Part shown: one piece after another, positions 16,642 to 24,621 of the stretch
Position numbering within the stretch: position 1 is the stretch's first letter
Layout: every line of letters begins with the position of its first letter
Assembly (NCBI RefSeq): GCF_009857835.1
Contig: NZ_WWCL01000002.1
Location: 620,001-684,000 of the forward strand
Reading direction: 5' to 3'
Source: Duganella fentianensis
GTDB taxonomy: Bacteria > Pseudomonadota > Gammaproteobacteria > Burkholderiales > Burkholderiaceae_D
Length of the DNA: 64,000 nucleotides
Program-made: the position numbers and the translations under genes
Notes under the pieces: generated by a model
The model's database searches: none
What the model was told of the DNA's origin: nothing
Seen by the model: only the letters and a program-made list of their open reading frames with translations

Positions 16642-18234
16642 ATGCATTTCACTGTAGAACCGGCACCGCAACACCGTCTGCCTCTGTACAAGACTGTTCT
16701 GTGCGTGACCTGCGCACTGCTGCTGATCGTGAATGGCTTCAGCCTGTTCCATAATCTGCAGTCTTTACGGGGCGCCCAGCAGTCGCTGGCCCAGTCGGCC
16801 CGCGTGGCCGACCGTTTGCAATATCTGAACGTGCTGGTACTGGAGGCAGAAAGCAGCATGCGCGGCTATTTCCTCAATGGCCGCGAAGAAACGCTGCGCC
16901 CCACGACGTCTGCTCCTGCCGAGACGGAAGCCGAGTTCAAGGAACTGGAAACCCTGCTAGCCAATAATCCTTCCCAGCTGCGCAATCTGGCCCAGCTGCA
17001 TACGCTGGTGCGGCGCCGGCTGCGCCTGATGGGGCAGGCGGTGGATGTCTACCGCGATGGGGGGCTGTCCGAAATCGTCAAGATTGCCAAGCTCAGCGAA
17101 CGACGCGTGAATATGGATGAGATCCGCCTGCAGGTGGTGATCATGGAGCAGGAACAGAACGAGACCATGGCGCACCGCAGCGCCGCCTTCTATCAGGAAT
17201 ACCTAAAAGCCATTTTGCTGGGCATGAGCATCAATGCACTGGCGATATTTGTGCTGGTGATGTTCTACCAGCTGGTGCGGCGCAGCTTTGCCAACCGTGC
17301 GCAAGTGGAACATGCGCTACAGAGCGCCAACGAAACGCTGGAATCGCAGGTGCATCAGCGTACCGAACAGCTATCGCTGCTGTCGCGCCATCTGATCAGC
17401 ATTAGCGAAGAGGAAAAAATCCGTCTTTCGCGTGAGCTGCATGACGAAATGGGCGCCAATCTGACTTCGATCAGCATGGATATTGCGGCCGTTGCCCAGC
17501 AGTTGCAGCAGCGCGAACCGGAGCTGGCAGCCCAGCTCAAGCGCGCCCGTGCCACGCTGGTGGAAACGGTGGAAATGAAGCGCCGTATCGTCGAGAATCT
17601 GCGCCCCAGCCTGCTTGATAATCTGGGCCTGTGCGCGGCCATCGAGAGCTATTGCGACGAGTTCAGCCGGCTGGCGCAAGTGCGCTGCGACTGCGATGTG
17701 GCCGCAGGCATAGAAAAGACCGCACGCCGTTCCGGTGATCTGTCGATTGCGCTGTTCCGTATCGTGCAGGAAGCGCTGACCAATATCCGCAAATACGCCC
17801 ACGCCAGCCAGGTGTCGGTGACGCTGACGCGCGACCAGCACGGGCTGATACTGCGCATCATCGATGACGGCATAGGCATCGCTGCCACCAACATCGTCAA
17901 GCCCATGTCGCATGGCCTGCTGGGCATGCGCGAGCGTGCTTTGCTGCTCGGTGGCAGCATGAGCATACGGCGCGGCCGTAATGACAAGGGCACTTGTATC
18001 GAAGTGAACATACCCTTGCCTCAGCCGAATGTACTACCCGCCGCGTCGGCGCCCGTACCTGCCGCTGCGCTGCCTGCCGGAACAGGCGGCGAGGTGGCCA
18101 GCAGCCTGCCGCCCGCCCTCAGTGCCGTGCTCAATAGTGCGCTACATCCTCCAGCAGACGGTCATATTCCGTCTTCGCCACCTTGTAGCACTCCCCCGCA
18201 TATTGCTCCAGACCTGAGCGATCCAGTACGGTGA
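16642..18234 (+). CDS. NarX-type sensor histidine kinase with CHASE3-like sensor
   Basis: A 530-residue inner-membrane kinase. Membrane helices are at about 17-37 and 190-211, enclosing a helical periplasmic sensor resembling CHASE3 (LEAESSMRGYFLNG). HisKA_3 phosphoacceptor is His267 in LSRELHDEMGANL; the HATPase has EALTNIRKYAHA and DDGIGI. It very probably phosphorylates the regulator encoded at 15892-16524. The last 34 or so residues (Pro/Ala-rich) lie after the ATPase domain and their coding bases overlap, antisense, the end of the Crp-like gene by 104 bp (18131-18234). The sensed signal cannot be predicted. Confidence 0.88.
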   Translation: MHFTVEPAPQHRLPLYKTVLCVTCALLLIVNGFSLFHNLQSLRGAQQSLAQSARVADRLQYLNVLVLEAESSMRGYFLNGREETLRPTTSAPAETEAEFKELETLLANNPSQLRNLAQLHTLVRRRLRLMGQAVDVYRDGGLSEIVKIAKLSERRVNMDEIRLQVVIMEQEQNETMAHRSAAFYQEYLKAILLGMSINALAIFVLVMFYQLVRRSFANRAQVEHALQSANETLESQVHQRTEQLSLLSRHLISISEEEKIRLSRELHDEMGANLTSISMDIAAVAQQLQQREPELAAQLKRARATLVETVEMKRRIVENLRPSLLDNLGLCAAIESYCDEFSRLAQVRCDCDVAAGIEKTARRSGDLSIALFRIVQEALTNIRKYAHASQVSVTLTRDQHGLILRIIDDGIGIAATNIVKPMSHGLLGMRERALLLGGSMSIRRGRNDKGTCIEVNIPLPQPNVLPAASAPVPAAALPAGTGGEVASSLPPALSAVLNSALHPPADGHIPSSPPCSTPPHIAPDLSDPVR

Positions 18235-18922
18235 TGGTGCCGCGCCGGTAGGCGATCAGACCTTCCTCCTGCAATTTGCCGGCAGCGGCCGTGATGCTTT
18301 CGCGCCGTACACCGAGCATGATGGCGATCATTTCCTGCGTGACCTTGAGCACGTTGTCGTTGGAGCGGTCCAGCCGTTCCAGTAGCCAGCGGCACAGCTT
18401 CTGTTCGATGGAACTGTGGCGGCCGCCCACGGCGTTCTGCGCCATCTGGGCGAACAGCGCCGTGTTGTAGCGCATCAGCAGGGCAGGCAGGGCGCCGCCC
18501 AGATGGAAGGCGGCGCGCAAATGGCGTGCATGCATGCGGTAGCCATAGCCGGCTGACTGCACCATGGCGCTGCACATGGCGCGTTCACCCGCAAACAGGG
18601 ACACGCCGACTACGCCTTCACGGCCTGCCACGGCTATCTCGGTGGTGGCGCCGTTTTCCATCACATACAGCAGCGAAATAATGGCGCTGGTAGGGAAGTA
18701 CACATACTCCATGCAGGCGCCGCATTCGAATAGTTCTTTGCCCACGGGCAGAGTCACCAGTTCCAGTTCCGGCAGCAGGGCGGCCAGTTCGTGTTCGGGC
18801 AGGGCGGCCAGCAATTCGTTCTGGCGGGCACCGCTGGGGCTGATGGAATAGGGCAAGGGTGGTCGGGCTGTGGCGCCGTAACCGCGTGTTTTGGGCGATG
18901 GGCTCAGTTGGGTATTGTTCAT
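18131..18922 (-). CDS. Crp/Fnr family transcriptional regulator
   Basis: A 263-residue regulator with a cyclic-nucleotide-binding-like beta barrel (about 35-150; LPVGKELFECGACMEYVYFPTSAIISL) and a C-terminal winged helix whose recognition region reads TQEMIAIMLGVRRESIT. The Fnr-type cysteine cluster is absent and the cAMP-contact residues of Crp are not apparent, so the ligand is unknown. ATG 18922 follows GAGGAACA; upstream frame to 19273 runs antisense through an intergenic region. It converges on the kinase gene with a 104-bp overlap and diverges from the OmpR-type regulator. Confidence 0.88.
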   Translation of the reverse strand: MNNTQLSPSPKTRGYGATARPPLPYSISPSGARQNELLAALPEHELAALLPELELVTLPVGKELFECGACMEYVYFPTSAIISLLYVMENGATTEIAVAGREGVVGVSLFAGERAMCSAMVQSAGYGYRMHARHLRAAFHLGGALPALLMRYNTALFAQMAQNAVGGRHSSIEQKLCRWLLERLDRSNDNVLKVTQEMIAIMLGVRRESITAAAGKLQEEGLIAYRRGTITVLDRSGLEQYAGECYKVAKTEYDRLLEDVAHY

Positions 18923-19172
18923 CTTGTTCCTCACAGTCTGGCTACTCAAACAACACCGTTGCTGCGCTTCGGTGTTGTCACTACTGTAAGGCGGGGGCGA
19001 ACTAACGAACATAAGCGCAGCAGACGCTGGCCTGTAGTCCTGTGTGGTGCAGCTTTGTAGTCTTGCTCCTACAAGGCCGGTGGGCCGCGACGGCGGCCGC
19101 CAGCGCAGACGCACTAGGCTTAGCCTGCGGGCAAGTGCATAATGCAGCCATTCCCCTAGATAGGCGTACACC
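18923..19172. other. divergent intergenic region, Crp-like gene / OmpR-type pair
   Basis: 250 bases separating two divergently transcribed regulators. The left part has TTGTTTGAG-type AT-richer sequence. No convincing promoter pair or operator was identified; promoters of both genes must lie here. Confidence 0.4.
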
Positions 19173-19850
19173 ATGCAGGTACTGGTAGTCGAAGACGATG
19201 CTGTTCTGGCCGATGGCTTGCGCCGCGTGCTGGGCGAGCACGGCATGACGGTGGAGCTGCTGGCCGATGGCACTCAGGCCGAGCTGCGCCTGCAGCATGC
19301 AGAGACGCTGGACGTGGCAGTGCTCGATATCGGTCTGCCCGGAGTTGACGGCTTCGAACTGGTGCGGCGCCTGCGTGCGCGCGGCAGCGCGCTGCCCGTG
19401 CTGCTGCTGACGGCACGCGATGCCATTGCCGACCGGGTGCGCGGACTGGAACTGGGCGCCGACGATTATCTAGTCAAGCCTTTTGCTACGGCCGAACTGG
19501 TGGCGCGCCTGCGCGTGCTGGTGCGGCGCAATGCGCCCAGGCCCGGCCTGCTGGCACTGGGCGGGCTGGCGCTCGATCTCGATGCCAAGCGGGCCAGAGT
19601 GGGCGAAAAGCTGATCGAGCTGTCGGCGCGCGAATGGGCCGTGCTGGAATTCCTGCTGCAACATGCCGGCAAAGTGGTGTCGAAGCAGCAGATCATCGAC
19701 GCCATCGCGCCCTGGGGCGATGAGCTGACGCTGAATGCGGTGGAAGTGTATGTCTCGCGCGTGCGTCTGAAGATCGCCGATGCCGGTGTTACGCTGCGTA
19801 CCATACGGGGCTTCGGCTATATGCTGGAAGCCGGGCCGCCTGCGCCATGA
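19173..19850 (+). CDS. OmpR/PhoB-type response regulator (QseB/TctD-like)
   Basis: A 225-residue regulator. The receiver has acidic Glu7/Asp8/Asp9, phosphoacceptor Asp52 (VAVLDIGLPG) and Lys in LVKPF; the C-terminal winged helix spans about 125-220 (LSAREWAVLEFLLQHAGKVV, then TIRGFGYML). The sequence is most like the QseB/TctD/PmrA group. The kinase gene overlaps its stop by four bases (ATGA at 19847-19850), so the two are one operon and a cognate pair. The target genes are not known; the pilin cluster downstream is one possibility. Confidence 0.92.
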   Translation: MQVLVVEDDAVLADGLRRVLGEHGMTVELLADGTQAELRLQHAETLDVAVLDIGLPGVDGFELVRRLRARGSALPVLLLTARDAIADRVRGLELGADDYLVKPFATAELVARLRVLVRRNAPRPGLLALGGLALDLDAKRARVGEKLIELSAREWAVLEFLLQHAGKVVSKQQIIDAIAPWGDELTLNAVEVYVSRVRLKIADAGVTLRTIRGFGYMLEAGPPAP

Positions 19851-21217
19851 GCAGCATACGCCTGCGCCTGCTCAAGTGGCTGATAGCGCCGATTCTGCTG
19901 ATCAATCTGGCCGGCGGCGGGTTAGTCTATCTGCTGGCGTGGACACCGGCCCAGCTGGCATTTGACCAGAGTCTGGCCGAGGCCGCTGCCGGTCTGGGCG
20001 CGCGCCTGAGCGATGCGGGCGGACAGCTGCAGCTGGACTTGCCCCCGCTGGCTGAAGCCGTGCTGCGCAGCGATGACAGTGATAGCCTGTATTTTGCCGT
20101 GTACGACGGCGCAGGGCGGCAGATTGCCGGCGACCGCGATCTGCCGCTGCCGGCCGCGCAGGCCGGCCGTGGCCAGCAGTTCTACGATGGCATGCGCCAG
20201 CAGCAGCCCGTGCGGGTGCTGGTGCTGCCCTGGTCGCTGCCGGCGCGGGCCGGCGCGCCAGTCAGCCGGGCCCGTATCGTGGTGGCCAGAACGCTGCGCC
20301 AGCGCCAGCAGATCCAGCAGGCAACCTTGCGCGCGCTGCTGTTGCTGGAAGGGCTGTTTGCTGCGGCCAGTATCGGTCTGGTGTGGTTCGGCGTCAGCAA
20401 CGGCTTGATGCCGCTGCAGCGCTTGCGCGCGGATCTGAACCGGCGCGCGGGCGACCAGCTGGCACCGCTGGCGCTGGCCGACCTGCCCCATGAACTGGAG
20501 CCGGTGGTCCATGCCTTTAACGGCCTGCTGGAAAAAGTGGGCGAGGGCGCGCAGGCACGCCAGCAGTTTCTGGCCAATGTGGCGCACCAGTTGCGCACGC
20601 CGCTGGCCGGCCTGAAAACCCAGCTGGAATGGCTGGGCGCGCGCCACAGCGAGGCCGAGTCCGCCCAGTCGGTGCGGCTGATGCTGGCCACCACCGAGCG
20701 CATGATACGCCAGACCAACCAGCTGCTGGCACTGGCCCGCGCCGAGCCTGAGCATTTCGAGAAGACCCGGCTCGAACCGGTGGCGCTGCACAGCTTGATC
20801 GAACAGTCGGTGCAGCTGTTCGTGGAACTGGCTGGCCGCAAGCAGATCGACCTCGGCTTCGAGCTGCAGCCTTTGATGGTGCGCGGCGACCGCTTCCTGC
20901 TGCGCGACCTGATCGATAATCTGATCGATAACGCCATCCGCTACACGCCTGCGGGCGGCAGCGTTACGGTGAGCTGTATGCCGCAGCCGGGCGCGGCGAG
21001 CGGCGGCATGCTGATCGTCGAGGACAGCGGTCCCGGCATTCCGCCCGAGCGGCGCGAGCAGGTATTCAGCCGTTTCGTGCGGCTCGATGACCGCAGCAGC
21101 GGCAGCGGGCTGGGCCTCGCCATCGTGCGCGACATCGCCACCGTCCACGCTGCGGAATGCCGGATCGGCGCGGCCGGCACGGGGCAGGGCGCCCGTTTTT
21201 CCATCATTTTTCCCTGA
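19847..21217 (+). CDS. sensor histidine kinase (TctE/QseC-like)
   Basis: A 456-residue membrane kinase paired with the preceding regulator. Membrane helices lie at about 10-32 and 162-185 with a periplasmic 2CSK_N-type sensor between them. A HAMP-like linker follows, then HisKA with His247 in NVAHQLRTPL, and HATPase with N-box NLIDNAIRY, EDSGPGIP and GSGLGLAI. TctE relatives sense tricarboxylates and QseC relatives sense other signals; the sensor domain here does not decide. A 109-base gap separates it from pilE. Confidence 0.9.
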   Translation: MSSIRLRLLKWLIAPILLINLAGGGLVYLLAWTPAQLAFDQSLAEAAAGLGARLSDAGGQLQLDLPPLAEAVLRSDDSDSLYFAVYDGAGRQIAGDRDLPLPAAQAGRGQQFYDGMRQQQPVRVLVLPWSLPARAGAPVSRARIVVARTLRQRQQIQQATLRALLLLEGLFAAASIGLVWFGVSNGLMPLQRLRADLNRRAGDQLAPLALADLPHELEPVVHAFNGLLEKVGEGAQARQQFLANVAHQLRTPLAGLKTQLEWLGARHSEAESAQSVRLMLATTERMIRQTNQLLALARAEPEHFEKTRLEPVALHSLIEQSVQLFVELAGRKQIDLGFELQPLMVRGDRFLLRDLIDNLIDNAIRYTPAGGSVTVSCMPQPGAASGGMLIVEDSGPGIPPERREQVFSRFVRLDDRSSGSGLGLAIVRDIATVHAAECRIGAAGTGQGARFSIIFP

Positions 21218-21326
21218 TTTTTAGTTCTTTCGTGCAATTGTCAGCAGTTTGTCAGCATTTCCTCAGGGAAATGCAAGCTTGCTCGGCTACACTATTAAAC
21301 GTGCACATTGATAACGGGAGCAAGCC

Positions 21327-21752
21327 ATGAAAACCAGCCAGCGCGGCTTTACCCTGATCGAGATTATGGTCGCTGTGGCCATTGTCGGAATACTGATGGC
21401 CTTTGCCATCCCGTCCTACACGGACTACGTAATCCGCGGCCGCCTGAGCGAAGCTTTCACGGCGCTGGGCGGGGCCCAGCCGGCAGCCGAGCAGTACTGG
21501 GCGAATAACCGCAGCTATGCCGGTTTTGATGGGGCCTCCGCCTTCCCCGCCAACACAGCCAATTTCAGTTACGTGCTGAGCACTGCCACCGCCTCGACCT
21601 ACACCATTACGGCCACCGGCAGCGGCAAGATGGCCGGCTTTGTCTACACCATAGACCAGAACGGTACTCATGCCACTACGGGCAGCCCGACCGGCTGGGG
21701 CACCAGTGCCTCCTGCTGGGTGGACCACAAAGGTGGAGCATGTTCCAACTGA
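21327..21752 (+). CDS. pilE: type IV pilin-like protein PilE
   Basis: A 141-residue pilin with a class III leader cut by PilD: MKTSQRG followed by FTLIEIMVAVAIVGIL, including the conserved Glu5 needed for assembly. The C-terminal disulfide loop C-W-V-D-H-K-G-G-A-C is short. Glycine/alanine-rich strands lie between. It heads the minor-pilin cluster; the next gene overlaps its end by 13 bases. GGGAG precedes the ATG by six to seven bases. It resembles PilE of Burkholderiales minor-pilin operons more than the major pilin PilA. Confidence 0.88.
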   Translation: MKTSQRGFTLIEIMVAVAIVGILMAFAIPSYTDYVIRGRLSEAFTALGGAQPAAEQYWANNRSYAGFDGASAFPANTANFSYVLSTATASTYTITATGSGKMAGFVYTIDQNGTHATTGSPTGWGTSASCWVDHKGGACSN

Positions 21753-22390
21753 TGCCACTGCGGCCGCCGCTGCCGGCCCGCATGCGCGGGCTGACCCTGC
21801 TCGAGCTGCTGATCACGCTGTCCATCTTCGGCTTCATGCTGGCCATCGGCCTGCCCAATGCCAGCAACTGGCTGCTGGCCAACCGTGCCCGCAGTGCCAG
21901 CGAGTTCTATGCGGAAGGCTTCAGCATGGCACGCCGTCAGGCCGTGCTGCACAACACTTTCAGCCGCATCAGCCTGACGCCGAATGTGAACACGGGCCAG
22001 ATGAACTGGCAGGTCGATCTGTGCTTTGTTTCGGCCAATACCCAGTGCGGCGCGGCCGAAGGGGGCTGGTCTACCGTGGATGCCGCCGCCGCCAATGATC
22101 CGGAAGGCGCGGCCGGCTTCAAGTCCGTGCTGCGGGTGGCCGATGCGCTGCCGAATTCCGAAGCCCTGCTGCCGAGCACCGTGCCGGAAGGCAGTTCGCA
22201 AGTGTATTTCACCCCCATGGGCTGGGTCGATACCCGCTTTGCCGAACGCCTGACCCGGCTGCAGCTGCAACCTGACAGCCGCTTCCACGGCGATGTGCCC
22301 AGCGTGGCACTGGTGGTCACGCTGGCCGGTATGGCCACCAAATGCCAGCCCGATGTGCCGGCCTCTGATACGCGAGCCTGTCCGCCATGA
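21740..22390 (+). CDS. fimT: minor pilin of the FimT/FimU (GspH) type
   Basis: A 216-residue prepilin with leader ending MRG and processed start LTLLELLITLSIFGFML (Glu5 conserved). The body resembles the GspH/FimT domain (about 50-205), with SRISLTPN and a conserved terminal region containing YFTPMGW. It helps prime assembly of the type IV pilus together with PilV, PilW, PilX and PilE. The coding region overlaps pilE by 13 bases and pilV by four bases, so translation is coupled. FimT versus FimU cannot be separated by sequence alone. Confidence 0.85.
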   Translation: MFQLMPLRPPLPARMRGLTLLELLITLSIFGFMLAIGLPNASNWLLANRARSASEFYAEGFSMARRQAVLHNTFSRISLTPNVNTGQMNWQVDLCFVSANTQCGAAEGGWSTVDAAAANDPEGAAGFKSVLRVADALPNSEALLPSTVPEGSSQVYFTPMGWVDTRFAERLTRLQLQPDSRFHGDVPSVALVVTLAGMATKCQPDVPASDTRACPP

Positions 22391-22827
22391 AACCGCATCT
22401 GCCCCCATCCCATAGGCGCCAGCAAGGCCGCAGCCAGCGCGGTATCGCGCTGCTGGAAGCCCTGCTGGCCATCCTGATACTCGGCGTAGGCCTGCTGGGC
22501 ACCATAGGCTTGCAGGCGCGCGCCTATTCCGCCCTGTCCGATGCCAGCCAGCGTGCCGAAGCCACCATGGCCGGCGAGAAGCTGCTGGGCGTGATGAATG
22601 CGGACGTGGCCAATGTGCTCAATTACGGCGTGGAAGAAGGCGAGGACCCTACCGAGGCGCTGCAGCCCTGGGTGGACGAAACGCGCCAGTACATCCCGGA
22701 TGCGCTGCTGGCCGTGCAGGTAACGCCGGAAGCACGCCGTGTGCGGGTGGATATTTCCATCCGCTGGAAGCGCAAGGCCGGCGACGATATGAACCAGCAT
22801 CAGGTGACTTCCTATATTGCGAACTGA
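22387..22827 (+). CDS. pilV: type IV pilus modification/minor pilin PilV
   Basis: A 146-residue minor pilin with a long positively charged leader (RRQQGRSQRG) and processed start IALLEALLAILILGVGLLG, typical of PilV. The protein ends in a basic strand with DISIRWKRKAG. It acts in the tip-initiation complex of type IV pili. Start ATG 22387 overlaps the fimT stop by four bases. pilW begins one base after its stop. Confidence 0.88.
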   Translation: MKPHLPPSHRRQQGRSQRGIALLEALLAILILGVGLLGTIGLQARAYSALSDASQRAEATMAGEKLLGVMNADVANVLNYGVEEGEDPTEALQPWVDETRQYIPDALLAVQVTPEARRVRVDISIRWKRKAGDDMNQHQVTSYIAN

Positions 22828-22828
22828 T

Positions 22829-24016
22829 ATGAACCAGCCTAATACAAGCATGCGGCGAGGCGGATTCTCGCTGGTCGAGCTGTTGGTCAGCGTGGTGATC
22901 GGCATGCTGGCGTTGCTGTTCGCCACCCGTTTGATCATCAGCGGCGAATTGAACAAGGACGCCGCCGTGGGCGGCTCCGACAGCATGCAGAACGGCATGC
23001 TGGCGCTGTATTCGCTCAGTAATGACGCGGGTGAATCGGGCTGGGGCATCAATGATCCCATGCTGGCCGGCTGCGATACCGTGCTGACCGATGGCAGCGG
23101 CTATGTGCTGCCCACGGCGGCCCGCGGCGGCGTCAACATTACACCGCTTGCGGCCGTGCTGATCCAGTCCAATGGCAGCAACCCCGATGTGATTGCGTTT
23201 AACAGCGGGACTTCGCAAAGCGGTAATGGCTCGGCGCGGCTATTTGCCGATTATCTGGGCGGCGCCCAGTTCACCATCGATAGCCGCAACCCCTACACCT
23301 TCCAGATCGGCGATGTGATGGTAATCGCGCCGCTGGCGCAGGGCAGCGTGCAGTGCTCGCTGGTGCAGCTGTCCGGCTTTGGTGCAGCTGCGGCGAATAC
23401 CCTGCTGTTCAATGCCGGCACCGGTTTCCGCTTCAATCCGGCGGGCGGGCTGGCCAATATCTACCGTCAGAACGTCAGCTATATCTACAATCTGGGCCCG
23501 GCCACCCAGCTGCATTTCCATACCTGGTCGGTGGCCAACGGCGTGCTGCTGCTGCGTGCCGCCGAACTGCCCGGGGCCGAGCGCGCCGGCGTCTCCGTCA
23601 CCGACAATGTGGTCAGCATCAAGGGGCAGTACGGCTTCGATACGCGCGTGGTGGCCGGCACCTATGACCCCAACCCCACCGGCAACGGCATGCAGATCAC
23701 GGCCTGGAGTGCCACCATGATCGATGCCGATGGCGATGGCGTGGTGGGCAGCCCCGGTGACTACCAGCGCATCGCCGCCGTGCGGCTGGCCGTCGTGGCA
23801 CGCAGCAAAACGGTGGAAAAGCCCGATAGCAAAGGCCAGTGCACGGCGACGGCGGAACTGCCGACCGTGTTTGCCAGCACCGCGCCGGCCACGGTGGCGG
23901 CCGTGCCCATGCAGGTGAATGTGGCCGTGGCGGGGGACACGCTGGCGTGGCAGTGCTATCGCTACCGCGTGTTCGAAAACATCGTCCCTATCCGTAACGC
24001 GCAATGGAGGCCATGA
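22829..24016 (+). CDS. pilW: minor pilin PilW
   Basis: A 395-residue minor pilin; leader RRGG and processed start FSLVELLVSVVIGMLAL. The rest is a beta-rich periplasmic domain with alternating Gly/Asn/Ser segments and late cysteines, usual for PilW. ATG 22829 immediately follows the pilV stop; ATG 22850, eight codons later, is a possible alternative and gives a shorter leader. The stop TGA (24014-24016) overlaps the start of pilX. The protein is thought to sit in the pilus tip with PilV and PilX. Confidence 0.87.
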   Translation: MNQPNTSMRRGGFSLVELLVSVVIGMLALLFATRLIISGELNKDAAVGGSDSMQNGMLALYSLSNDAGESGWGINDPMLAGCDTVLTDGSGYVLPTAARGGVNITPLAAVLIQSNGSNPDVIAFNSGTSQSGNGSARLFADYLGGAQFTIDSRNPYTFQIGDVMVIAPLAQGSVQCSLVQLSGFGAAAANTLLFNAGTGFRFNPAGGLANIYRQNVSYIYNLGPATQLHFHTWSVANGVLLLRAAELPGAERAGVSVTDNVVSIKGQYGFDTRVVAGTYDPNPTGNGMQITAWSATMIDADGDGVVGSPGDYQRIAAVRLAVVARSKTVEKPDSKGQCTATAELPTVFASTAPATVAAVPMQVNVAVAGDTLAWQCYRYRVFENIVPIRNAQWRP

Positions 24017-24594
24017 TGTACAAGCGTCGCCTGCAGCGCGGCATAGCGCTGCCCATCATGCTGATCATGCTGACCGTGATGCTGGTCAGTAGTATCTACC
24101 TGCTCAAGTCCAGCACGTCGACCACGCTGACCACCTCGAATCTGGCTTACGAGGCGGCGCTCAGCAAGGCGGCCGATCTGGGCGTGCATACGGCATTTGC
24201 CTATCTGCGCGACATCCCCAACAACGCGCTGCTGGAATCGAATCAGGCGGCGGCCGGCTACGTGGCCTCCATGGCGCCCAACTGGACCGTCAGCACGCCG
24301 GCGTTCTGGCTAGGCTCGGTGACGCTGCCGCCCGACGCTTCGGGCAACCGGGTGGAATACGTGATCCACCGCCTGTGCGATTTCGCCGGCCCTTACAACG
24401 ACGTCACCAACCGCTGCCAGCAGACTTCGGCGCGGCCGAATTCCAAGACCAGCCAGCCGTATGGCCGCAGCGGCCGTTCGGATAGCCCGAATTACCTTGA
24501 CCAGCCCCAGCTCCACTACGTGGTCACAGCGCGCATCGCCGGTGCGCGCGGTGGCAATGTGGTGACGCAGGGCGTCATCATGAAAGGGCCGTAA
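24016..24594 (+). CDS. pilX: minor pilin PilX
   Basis: A 192-residue minor pilin with processed start IALPIMLIMLTVMLVSSIYL after basic RRLQRG; the expected Glu5 is not present in that form (Pro at +4), a known PilX feature. The body ends with HYVVTARIAGARGGNVV. GGAGG (24006-24010) supports ATG 24016 over ATG 24004 and 24013. Its first base is the last base of the pilW stop. It is thought to sit in the tip complex beneath PilY1, whose gene follows. Confidence 0.86.
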   Translation: MYKRRLQRGIALPIMLIMLTVMLVSSIYLLKSSTSTTLTTSNLAYEAALSKAADLGVHTAFAYLRDIPNNALLESNQAAAGYVASMAPNWTVSTPAFWLGSVTLPPDASGNRVEYVIHRLCDFAGPYNDVTNRCQQTSARPNSKTSQPYGRSGRSDSPNYLDQPQLHYVVTARIAGARGGNVVTQGVIMKGP

Positions 24595-24621
24595 GGCCCA
24601 GCACTCTGGATGGATCACATC

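Noticed and set aside
21241-21326. Sigma-54 promoter before pilE
   Set aside because: GG and GC elements are not at the required ten-base spacing; TTGC at 21279-21282 lacks a matching GG.
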